25,506 nt of DNA from an uncultured Kiritimatiellota bacterium. Its GTDB lineage: Bacteria > Verrucomicrobiota > Kiritimatiellia > RFP12 > UBA1067. A model generated the notes under the pieces. It saw only the letters and a list, made by a program, of their open reading frames with translations, did not search any database and was not told the origin of the DNA. How positions within the stretch are numbered: the first letter of the stretch is position 1; every line of letters begins with the position of its first letter. The DNA lies in assembly GCA_934635045.1 (NCBI GenBank), contig CAKTZA010000058.1, positions 1 through 25,506 on the forward strand. Reading direction: 5' to 3'. The position numbers and the translations under genes were made by a program. Shown here piece by piece: positions 16,316 to 22,235 of the stretch.

Positions 16316-16493
16316 AGGCGAAGCCTGTACTGGCCCTGTTGATGCGGAGCGGTTTATCGATTATGTCAATCGCGAGCGAATGGACTACACGAAATTGCAG
16401 GAATCGCTTTTTGAAGGCCAGACGATTGAAGAACTTGCTGCTGATGCAAGGGCGACGGCAGTGCGTGTGCGTCGCCAGAGGGCACTGGCTTGA
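16308..16493 (+). CDS. Small hypothetical protein, third gene of the PIN module
   Basis: A 61-residue protein (MPKGEACTGPVDAERFIDYVN...) with a charged helical C-terminal half, FEGQTIEELAADARATAVRVRRQRA. ATG 16308 overlaps the preceding stop by 8 nt, indicating coupled translation. The second copy of this gene, at 17563, is cut after 14 codons. It has no recognisable family. Its position suggests it belongs to the toxin-antitoxin module, perhaps as the antitoxin. Confidence 0.55.
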   Translation: MPKGEACTGPVDAERFIDYVNRERMDYTKLQESLFEGQTIEELAADARATAVRVRRQRALA

Positions 16494-16539
16494 GGCGTAA
16501 GAATCTTTTTCGCACCGAGCCATAAGGGAGTGACTCGTG

Positions 16540-16704
16540 ATGCGTCCGCTTGCGACAGAGCAGTATGCCAAGCGGCAGGGACGTCGCAATATGGCGAATC
16601 TCCCTTATGTTGATAAGGTTCAATGTGTCATTGAGATGCAAAAGCGCATGGTTCCGATTTACGCCAGGCGTGGAATCGTGATTAAACCGTGGTCTGCAAT
16701 TTGA
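16540..16704 (+). CDS. Small hypothetical protein (54 residues)
   Basis: ATG 16540 with GGGAG (16526-16530) 9 nt upstream opens a 54-residue frame: MRPLATEQYAKRQGRRNMAN, then LPYVDKVQCVIEMQKR and ending KPWSAI. The LPY..KV..VIEMQKR..PI..RRG...PW pattern resembles short proteins found beside nucleotidyltransferase or other toxin-antitoxin genes, recalled from memory. It lies 46 nt after the 61-residue gene, probably in the same transcript, and ends just before the second promoter repeat. Confidence 0.6.
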   Translation: MRPLATEQYAKRQGRRNMANLPYVDKVQCVIEMQKRMVPIYARRGIVIKPWSAI

Positions 16705-16712
16705 CTTGCTGA

Positions 16713-16795
16713 ATTCCGCCGCGGTACGGACGGGCGAGAAATATGATATAATCTCATTGTTTCTTTCGCGTGGGTGCGGTTCGCCGTGCACGCGC
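16713..16795 (+). repeat. Promoter-bearing repeat, copy 2
   Basis: Homologous to 16002-16101, with an extended -10 TGATATAAT (hexamer 16747-16752) and the trailing GCGTGGGTGCGGTTCGCCGTG. It lacks the expanded 10-bp repeats. It drives the intact PIN gene. An 11-nt inverted repeat with one mismatch follows (16814-16824 GAGAACTGATT with 16880-16890 AATCAGTTTTC), a possible operator in the long leader. Confidence 0.8.
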
Positions 16796-16909
16796 GAGGG
16801 GCAGATAGAGTTCGAGAACTGATTCGGGCGTTAAGCGACTTCGTGTGCGCCGACCTCCGTTTCCACCCTCGGACACCTTAATCAGTTTTCACCCTTAAAG
16901 TGAGTGGTC

Positions 16910-17419
16910 ATGTCCGAAAAACTTAAAGTCTACGTTGAGACGTCGTTCGTCTGCTATCTGACGGGCGATCAGACACTTGACGCAAAGATTGCGGCAGATC
17001 AAGCCTATACGCGACAATGGTGGCGGGACGAGCAGCCCTCATGTGAGGTGGTGGCATCGCGGTTTGTCTTGGCTGAGGCGTCCATTGGCAAGCCCGAAGC
17101 CGTTTCCCGGCGGTTGGATATCTTGAAGGACATCAAGTTCGTGGGCGGCGATGATGATGCGATTGAAACACTCGCCCGTCAGCTTATCGAAGGACATGCC
17201 TTGCCTGAGAAGGAGACGACCGATGCGCTTCATATCGCGGCAGCGGCTATGGCTGGCGTTGATGTTCTGCTGACGTGGAATTGCCGTCACATGGCAAATC
17301 CTCACACCTTGCCAAAGACAAGGGAGATCCTTGGCAGAGCAGGCTACGTTTGCCCACAAGTCATGACGCCAAAGACGTTTCTTGATAATCGGGGATTGGA
17401 GAGTTGCCATGAAGACTGA
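16910..17419 (+). CDS. VapC-like PIN-domain ribonuclease (toxin)
   Basis: A 169-residue PIN-domain protein of the VapC-like family typified by YVETS..CYLT. Acidic metal-binding positions are E10 (the usual first Asp replaced by Glu), E56 in LAEAS and D105 in TDALHIA, followed by LLTWNCRHMAN near 120-130, with CPQVMTPKTFL at the end. These are all family hallmarks. Such proteins cut tRNA or other RNA as toxins. ATG 16910 begins right at the first strand; an in-frame GTG at 16904 is less likely. No antitoxin of the usual upstream kind is visible, and the overlapping downstream gene (17409) is the likely partner. A 20-residue 3' fragment of a second copy lies at 16102. Confidence 0.88.
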   Translation: MSEKLKVYVETSFVCYLTGDQTLDAKIAADQAYTRQWWRDEQPSCEVVASRFVLAEASIGKPEAVSRRLDILKDIKFVGGDDDAIETLARQLIEGHALPEKETTDALHIAAAAMAGVDVLLTWNCRHMANPHTLPKTREILGRAGYVCPQVMTPKTFLDNRGLESCHED

Positions 17420-17608
17420 CAATGAGATTGTTCGTGAGGTGCGTGAAGTTCGGCATCAGATTGCGCTGTCGTGCGGGAATGACATCCGCAAGATTATTGA
17501 CTATGCAAATGCCGTCTATGAGCAGTTCGTCGCGCGGTCACGCAAAATGAATGGCGTTGCCAATGTCTAAAGGCGAAGCCTGTATTGGCCCTGTTGATGC
17601 GGGCGGTT
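17357..17608 (+). repeat. 253-bp direct repeat, copy 2
   Basis: Partner of 16102-16354. Homology stops near 17608, inside the third small gene, and unrelated AT-richer sequence follows. The break therefore truncates that gene here, while the first copy is truncated at its other end. Confidence 0.92.
17409..17570 (+). CDS. Small toxin-antitoxin-type partner protein, copy 2
   Basis: 53 residues, nearly identical to the protein at 16154. Its ATG overlaps the PIN gene stop by 11 nt, so the two are translationally coupled and probably functional partners. Charged helical sequence, no known motif. It lies inside the 253-bp direct repeat. Confidence 0.7.
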   Translation: MKTDNEIVREVREVRHQIALSCGNDIRKIIDYANAVYEQFVARSRKMNGVANV

Positions 17609-17631
17609 CATCGCATGTCCCACAATTGTAA
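17563..17631 (+). pseudogene. Truncated copy of the 61-residue third gene
   Basis: The frame begins MSKGEACIGPVDAG, like the gene at 16308, then leaves the homology at the repeat boundary near 17608 and stops at 17631 after 22 codons. The start overlaps the 53-residue gene as in the intact copy. Confidence 0.8.
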
Positions 17632-17675
17632 CAGTAGATGAAAGGACCGAACACACAGTAACAACCGATAGATAG

Positions 17676-17694
17676 GACGGGACAACGGCCCGTC
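17676..17694 (+). other. Small hairpin
   Basis: GACGGG (17676-17681) pairs with CCCGTC (17689-17694) around a 7-nt loop, 30 nt before the long hairpin. There is no T tract. Confidence 0.4.
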
Positions 17695-17724
17695 AGACAA
17701 TTTAAGGAATTTCTGTAATGCGTC

Positions 17725-17831
17725 TCTACATGAAACCTGGAAAGTTAATGAAGAATGGACAGTTGCAGAGGTGTGCCGAATTGGCGCGCCTCGCCCTGTA
17801 TTCTTCAGGCTTTTCCAGGGCCTCATGTAGA
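17725..17831. ncRNA. Long imperfect hairpin, possible structured RNA or miniature element
   Basis: The whole 107 bases fold into one rod. Stems from outside in: TCTACATGA (17725-17733) with TCATGTAGA (17823-17831); CCTGGAAA (17736-17743) with TTTCCAGG (17812-17819); TGAAGAAT-ACAG (17749-17762, 2-nt bulge) with CTGTATTCTTCA (17796-17807); GAGGTGTGCC (17768-17777) with GGCGCGCCTC (17783-17792, two G-U pairs). The loop is GAATT. That is about 39 pairs, far beyond chance. A 62-codon frame crosses it but has no coding character. It lies about 120 nt before the five-gene operon, in the otherwise gene-free stretch 17632-17951. It could be a leader RNA, a small RNA, or a miniature inverted-repeat element. 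Confidence 0.65.
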
Positions 17832-17951
17832 CAGCGCGAGGCGTTGCCTTTGAGATGCTTCAATCTCTTTAGCAACGGACATCAGAATAATCAAGAAAGC
17901 GCGTAAGATTTCAGATGGTTTTACGAAATCATAAGTGAGGCGAAGGATGAA

Positions 17952-19457
17952 ATGAAAATCAAACAATGGATCATTTGCATTGGCTTTATTGTCGGATTTG
18001 CTTTGCAAACTTTGGCGGTTGGGTTCAATTCGGCTCCAAGTCGTCGCTTGGAGTCGCCTCGTCTGCGAAAAGAAAGCGTCGCTCCAAAAAGAGACTCGTC
18101 AAATGGCGGCTTTGGGAAGTCAAGATCGAACACCCAATCAGTTGCAACGTCATCAACGAAAACAAGACAGCGGAAGGCTGATTCGTCGGGCACCGGCACT
18201 TCGCTTTTGCCGGAAGGATTGGATACTGATGATGTGCCATCTGCGAAACGGTTATCGGACGAAGAAAACCGAAAGGTCTTAAGTGTCGAGGGGATGACTC
18301 TTAAAGAAGCTGTTAAGGTCGAATATGGAGAAGGTTATGGCGAAACGGCTGATGAGGCTCTCAAAGAGGCGATGAAAGACGTTTTGCAGAAGGTCGTGGG
18401 CGTCTATGTTGATTCGGATTTCCGCATGAACAACGATCAGATCATCAAAGACGAAATCATTACGCATTGCAATGGATTTATCGACCATTACAAGAAGATT
18501 GAAGAATCGGATGATCCAAATGGACGCGGTAAGGCTGTCACGATCAGGGCTTGGGTCAAGATGCGCGATTTCGTCAATCGAATGAAGAAGATAGTGCCAC
18601 GGCAGCGTGTAGAGATGGATGGCGTGTTGCTGGATAACGAGATTGGTAGTAATGTAAGCGCTGAGGCATTGCTGCGCAATGAATTTGAGACGCTTGACCC
18701 CATTTTGGATTTGATGGAGATTGGGTTGGTGAGTTCGATTCGCCCAGAGATTCAGTCAAATAGAGACGGTGCAATTAGTCTTCGCTATGTGTTTCAGATT
18801 CGGTATTCAAAGGATAAGTATTACAACAAATTCATACGAAGAATCGAGGCTCTTCTGGATCAAGTATCAACAAAACGGATGACTCGAACTGTCCCATTTA
18901 AGTTGGCTCAAGTTAGTTGTCATCCATGGATGATGGAAGGAATTTGGAAGAGGCAACAGGTTCAGGCATATTATTTATGCTACGATCAGAGTCTGTGGGA
19001 GTCTAAATCGAAAGTAGTGATTTCCGTAATAAAGAGCATTACGCGTGGTGGCGCTGCGTCGGTAAGAGAATGGGAAGTATCAGAGCATTTAAAACGAGTT
19101 TATGACAAAATACGCAAGGAGTATTATTGGAAGAACAAAAGTGTGCAATGTGTGTTTAGTGTATTGGATGAAAATGGGCAGGAACTCTCTCGCGCAGTGC
19201 AGAACATATCTATACGCTGCCTACAATGGGACAGTTTTGAAGAGGCGCCAGATTTTATACCTTTTATTTGTGGTACAGACAATGTGACTAGTGAATCGGA
19301 ATTGAAGATAGTATGTTCCAATTTCCGGCCCACAGTGTCTCGGTGTTACGTTGATAAATATATTGGGTATATTGACATAATGATCGACAGGGCAGACGTT
19401 AAGAAAATCAAATCGGCTGAGATAAAACTTGAAACAAACAACCAAGGAGAAAACTAA
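17952..19457 (+). CDS. Exported protein with FlgT/LPP20-like N-terminal domain
   Basis: A 501-residue protein with signal peptide MKIKQWIICIGFIVGFALQT, then a low-complexity basic Ser-rich linker (about 28-85). Residues about 118-205 read EYGEGYGETADEALKEAMKDVL..VVGVYVDSDF, then IITHCNGFIDHYKKIEE and VTIRAWVKM. This is the pattern of FlgT N-terminal/LPP20-like domains, which act in the periplasm or outer membrane. The remaining 290 residues are of unknown fold. GAAGGA (17942-17947) precedes the ATG closely. It is first in a five-gene run and its stop TAA shares an A with the next start. GC content is well below that of the flanks. The FlgT link is by pattern only; no flagellar genes are nearby. 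Confidence 0.75.
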   Translation: MKIKQWIICIGFIVGFALQTLAVGFNSAPSRRLESPRLRKESVAPKRDSSNGGFGKSRSNTQSVATSSTKTRQRKADSSGTGTSLLPEGLDTDDVPSAKRLSDEENRKVLSVEGMTLKEAVKVEYGEGYGETADEALKEAMKDVLQKVVGVYVDSDFRMNNDQIIKDEIITHCNGFIDHYKKIEESDDPNGRGKAVTIRAWVKMRDFVNRMKKIVPRQRVEMDGVLLDNEIGSNVSAEALLRNEFETLDPILDLMEIGLVSSIRPEIQSNRDGAISLRYVFQIRYSKDKYYNKFIRRIEALLDQVSTKRMTRTVPFKLAQVSCHPWMMEGIWKRQQVQAYYLCYDQSLWESKSKVVISVIKSITRGGAASVREWEVSEHLKRVYDKIRKEYYWKNKSVQCVFSVLDENGQELSRAVQNISIRCLQWDSFEEAPDFIPFICGTDNVTSESELKIVCSNFRPTVSRCYVDKYIGYIDIMIDRADVKKIKSAEIKLETNNQGEN

Positions 19458-20152
19458 TGAACATCAAGAGCAAACTGTTGGGCGCCGCTCTGTGTGGTGC
19501 GGTCGTGACGATCCCCGTTGTCGCGGAAGAGCCGTCGCAAATTGTGAGACATCCCTCCGTGAATGCCGAGCAGAAGATAGCCCAGTACATCAATGGGAAT
19601 CTCTTCGGCATTCAAAACGTTAAGAAGGATGAGAACAAGCGTATTGTGTCCGTCGTGTCGATTGGCCGCGCTCCGCTTACGTCGGCATTGACGAAAGCGA
19701 AGGCGAAAAATCAGGCGTTTAAGAAAGCCGATGCGAACGCACGGGCCGAATTCATGAAGTGGCTGACGACGGCGGTTGTCTATACGAGAATCGACCAGGA
19801 CGACATCGCGATCGTGCAGCACGGCGAGTCGTTGGGTGATGCTGGAAGTGGCAAGACTTCTGAAAAGAGCGAGGCGACAGAACTTTCGCAGGAACAGATC
19901 GTCAGTGTTGCCGCTGGATTTGTCAAGGGAATGGTGCAAATTGGCGCGGGTATGAACGACGACGGCGAAGCCGTTGTCGTTCTTGGATGGAATGCGGATA
20001 TTGCAGGTCAAATGGATGCGGTGCGCGATTCAAACATTCCGCGTAAGCCCGCGAGAGTCATCGAAGGGAAGAAGTCTGAAGTGGGTTCTGGGGCGACAGC
20101 CACGCCCAATAAGGCGACGTCTGTCTCGGATGCGGCGAACGAATACCTGTGA
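19457..20152 (+). CDS. Second exported protein, LPP20-like, with C-terminal SDAANEYL
   Basis: A 231-residue protein with signal peptide MNIKSKLLGAALCGAVVTIP ending near VAEE. The part KAKAKNQAFKKADANARAEFMKWL (about 75-100) resembles the helix of LPP20-type lipoproteins or periplasmic proteins, where a repeated A..A.. helix is followed by a strand. VSVAAGFVKGMVQIGAGMNDDGEAVVVLGWN follows, as in that family. The last eight residues SDAANEYL recur almost unchanged at the end of the kinase at 21055. AAGGAGA lies 6 nt before the ATG. It is coupled to both neighbours by 1-nt and 4-nt overlaps. Confidence 0.75.
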   Translation: MNIKSKLLGAALCGAVVTIPVVAEEPSQIVRHPSVNAEQKIAQYINGNLFGIQNVKKDENKRIVSVVSIGRAPLTSALTKAKAKNQAFKKADANARAEFMKWLTTAVVYTRIDQDDIAIVQHGESLGDAGSGKTSEKSEATELSQEQIVSVAAGFVKGMVQIGAGMNDDGEAVVVLGWNADIAGQMDAVRDSNIPRKPARVIEGKKSEVGSGATATPNKATSVSDAANEYL

Positions 20153-20472
20153 TTGATGGATTGCAAAGAGTCTGCGGTACAGCATTCCTTCTGCTGAGTG
20201 TATTCTTGGCAGGAGGAATGTCCTGTGTTGGATCGTCAGGCGCGGCGGATGCTGACCATATTGTGGTCACGCAGAGCGTGTGTCGCGCATTCTCCACCGC
20301 ACGAAATCGAAATGTAGATCGGATGCGACTTCGTAAGGCGGCGTGGGAATCGTTGGTTGGATGCTGTGTGACGAATGGTATACAGATTGGAGAGGTTTGT
20401 GGGTTGCGCGTTGAGAGTGTCAACTACATCGGGTCAAATAAGGTCGAGGCTGTTTTCTCTACAGGCCGTTGA
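20149..20472 (+). CDS. Small exported hypothetical protein
   Basis: A GTG start forming GTGA with the preceding stop opens a 107-residue frame with a hydrophobic segment (AFLLLSVFLAGGMS, about 12-25). Cleavage near GAA-DAD is likely. A Cys at 26 follows GMS, which is not a good lipobox. The mature part is short, with a basic helix (RNRNVDRMRLRKAAWESLVG) and three further cysteines. No family is recognised. It sits 2 nt before the sigma factor gene, so a role as an exported signal or sensor component of the same operon is inferred. Confidence 0.65.
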   Translation: MIDGLQRVCGTAFLLLSVFLAGGMSCVGSSGAADADHIVVTQSVCRAFSTARNRNVDRMRLRKAAWESLVGCCVTNGIQIGEVCGLRVESVNYIGSNKVEAVFSTGR

Positions 20473-20474
20473 TA

Positions 20475-21065
20475 ATGGTGCCAGAAACGTCCAGTACGCT
20501 GATTCGAGCAATTGCCGCTGACAACCAAAGCGTGCGATGGAATGAGTTTGTCGCTCGTTATCGTCCGATGATGATGGGTTATCTTAAATCGAAGTTCTCG
20601 AACATCGACTATGACGACATCATTCAGGACACTTTCGTCGCCCTTGCAAGAGTCTTGCCAAACTATTGCTATGATCCAGGTGAATCCGGGCATTTTCGCA
20701 ACTATCTCGCAGCCGTCTTGCGAAACAAAGCGTGCGACGCTGTTCGTGCGGCACAGAAGATGGATGAACTCAAGAGCAAGGTGTCTGCCGATCCGACATT
20801 CTTTGAGTCGAACGGAAATGTTGCTGAAGACCTGTGGCGTTCGATTTATTCCATTGCATTGCGACAAGTCTTAGATGATGAGGCAATCCTCGAACGGAAT
20901 CGTCGGATATTCGTTGAAGTTGCGATTAATGGAAGGCGCGCGGCGGATGTCGCGGCAATGTTTGGAGTTGAGCGTAACAACGTTGATCAGATCAAGGCTC
21001 GTCTCTTGAAAGCTTTGAAAGACCGAGTAACGGAAATCGCTCGGCTTGCACGCGATGGCCGATAA
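20475..21065 (+). CDS. ECF-type sigma-70 family RNA polymerase sigma factor
   Basis: A 196-residue two-domain sigma factor. Region 2 is about 20-95, with WNEFVARYRPMMMGYL and the conserved DDIIQDTFVALARVL (47-61), then FRNYLAAVLRNKACDAVR as region 2.4. Region 4 is about 142-188, with a helix-turn-helix GRRAADVAAMFGVERNNVDQIKARLLKAL. No region 1 or 3 is present, as in ECF factors. ATG 20475 is preferred; a TTG at 20469 is possible. The gene is followed at once (11-nt overlap) by a membrane Ser/Thr kinase, an arrangement known for some ECF groups in Planctomycetes and relatives where the kinase controls the sigma factor. No anti-sigma gene is visible. Confidence 0.9.
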   Translation: MVPETSSTLIRAIAADNQSVRWNEFVARYRPMMMGYLKSKFSNIDYDDIIQDTFVALARVLPNYCYDPGESGHFRNYLAAVLRNKACDAVRAAQKMDELKSKVSADPTFFESNGNVAEDLWRSIYSIALRQVLDDEAILERNRRIFVEVAINGRRAADVAAMFGVERNNVDQIKARLLKALKDRVTEIARLARDGR

Positions 21066-22023
21066 TGACAAAGAGCTGATGACATTCCTCTTAACGGAGG
21101 CAAAGGATCCGGCAAAACCATTGCTTCGAGTTGGTGGGGTTGTCGGCAATTGGCGTATTCTCTCATTTTTTGGGGGAGGAGGTTTTGGTGAAGTTTATCG
21201 CGTTGAGCATACGCATGTCGGAATTGTTTGCGCGTTGAAGATTCTCAAGCGAGATACGGGGAATGCACGAACGCGCTTTAAACGCGAGGTCACGTTTGTC
21301 GCAGGGCACAGTTGTGCGGGTGTGCCGAGGTTTTATGAGGTCGGGGAGTTCCAAGGACGACCTTATTTTGTAATGGAGATGCTCACGCCGCGAGAATTGC
21401 CGTCCACGGATCGTGAGATAGCTATCCTTTTGAGGAGTCTTTGTCTGATTGTTTCGGAGTTGCACAAGGAAGGGTTTGTCCATCGCGACATCAAACCTGC
21501 CAACATTTTATATCGAGACAATGGCAATGTCGTGTTGGTTGATTATGGACTGATTGCGATAGGGGACAAAAGTGATGCAGGTTGTGTGCCTAGAAGTAAA
21601 TTGACACAGGCTAATGTAGCGGTTGGAACTGAACGTTTTGCCGCACCAGAACAATTTTCGGGGCATCCGATTGATTACCATGCCGATATTCATGCTTTGG
21701 GTGTTCTGATAGAAACGTGTTTTAATGGACAGTTGCCGAGACGATGGCGGCGCATCGTTTGCCGCGCGACAAGTTCATTGCCTGAGCAGCGCTATTCGTC
21801 ATGCAGTGCATTGTCGAGGGCAATAGCATTTCGTTTTGTTGAGGAATTTGTCGTCGCCTTGATTGTGATAGTGTTTGTGGCGTTGATGACCTTGTTTGTC
21901 TTTGTCGCACAAACCAGTCGACACAAGGATGGAGTTGAGCCGGTTGGCTCTGCTGAAAATGCAGACGATCCTGTAAAGGGAAAGAATGTCAGCGATGCCG
22001 CAGCGGAGTGGCTTGTGCCGTGA
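21055..22023 (+). CDS. Membrane-anchored Hanks-type Ser/Thr protein kinase
   Basis: 322 residues from ATG 21055. The kinase domain has a Gly loop GGGGFGEVY (40-48), catalytic lysine K62 in ALKILK, E78, HRDIKPAN with D145 (143-150), metal loop DYG (163-165, a DFG variant), APEQ (197-200) and D211 in HADIHALGVL. All catalytic residues are present, so it should be active. A single membrane helix (about 266-285) is followed by a tail of about 35 residues outside, ending NVSDAAAEWLVP. The tail ending matches that of the exported protein at 19457. The external tail is short, so sensing probably needs a partner. The kinase overlaps the sigma factor gene by 11 nt. An earlier in-frame TTG at 21046 is less likely. 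Confidence 0.92.
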   Translation: MADNDKELMTFLLTEAKDPAKPLLRVGGVVGNWRILSFFGGGGFGEVYRVEHTHVGIVCALKILKRDTGNARTRFKREVTFVAGHSCAGVPRFYEVGEFQGRPYFVMEMLTPRELPSTDREIAILLRSLCLIVSELHKEGFVHRDIKPANILYRDNGNVVLVDYGLIAIGDKSDAGCVPRSKLTQANVAVGTERFAAPEQFSGHPIDYHADIHALGVLIETCFNGQLPRRWRRIVCRATSSLPEQRYSSCSALSRAIAFRFVEEFVVALIVIVFVALMTLFVFVAQTSRHKDGVEPVGSAENADDPVKGKNVSDAAAEWLVP

Positions 22024-22076
22024 TGACGTTGACTTTGCGCCTCTGTTTTGGCTTTCATGTTTGCTTCTGGACACTG

Positions 22077-22106
22077 TTGACTACATAGGCCATAATCGGG
22101 TATACT
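22077..22106 (+). promoter_or_regulatory. Sigma-70-type promoter for the gene at 22236
   Basis: TTGACT (22077-22082) and TATACT (22101-22106) are 18 nt apart. A start near 22113 gives a leader of about 120 nt, which holds a small hairpin CCTGAA/TTCAGG (22176-22181 with 22191-22196). The ribosome site before the ATG is weak. No terminator is seen between the kinase stop and this promoter. Confidence 0.75.
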
Positions 22107-22235
22107 ATTTTTGTTACTTTAGAGTAGGGCTTTTCGCGTCTATATAGGATGGGAGAAACTTGCTCAAACAGCCGCCCTGAATCTCGTCCCTTCAGGATAT
22201 GGAGGGTAGATCAATAAAATTGGAATCAAAGTGTT

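Larger units (their letters stand above)
16102..16354 (+). repeat. 253-bp direct repeat, copy 1
   Basis: It matches 17357-17608 at a fixed offset of 1255 bp with about 9 differences (roughly 96 percent identity, counted by eye). It spans the PIN gene end, the 53-residue gene and the start of the next small gene. Substitutions are few and mostly silent, so the duplication is fairly recent. Confidence 0.92.

Noticed and set aside
17725..17831. Integron attC site or retron msr-msd
   Set aside because: No RYYYAAC/GTTRRRY core pair at the ends, no integrase or reverse transcriptase in the window.
17718..17906. A 62-codon frame across the long hairpin
   Set aside because: The bases are constrained by pairing, there is no ribosome site, and the translation has no family resemblance.
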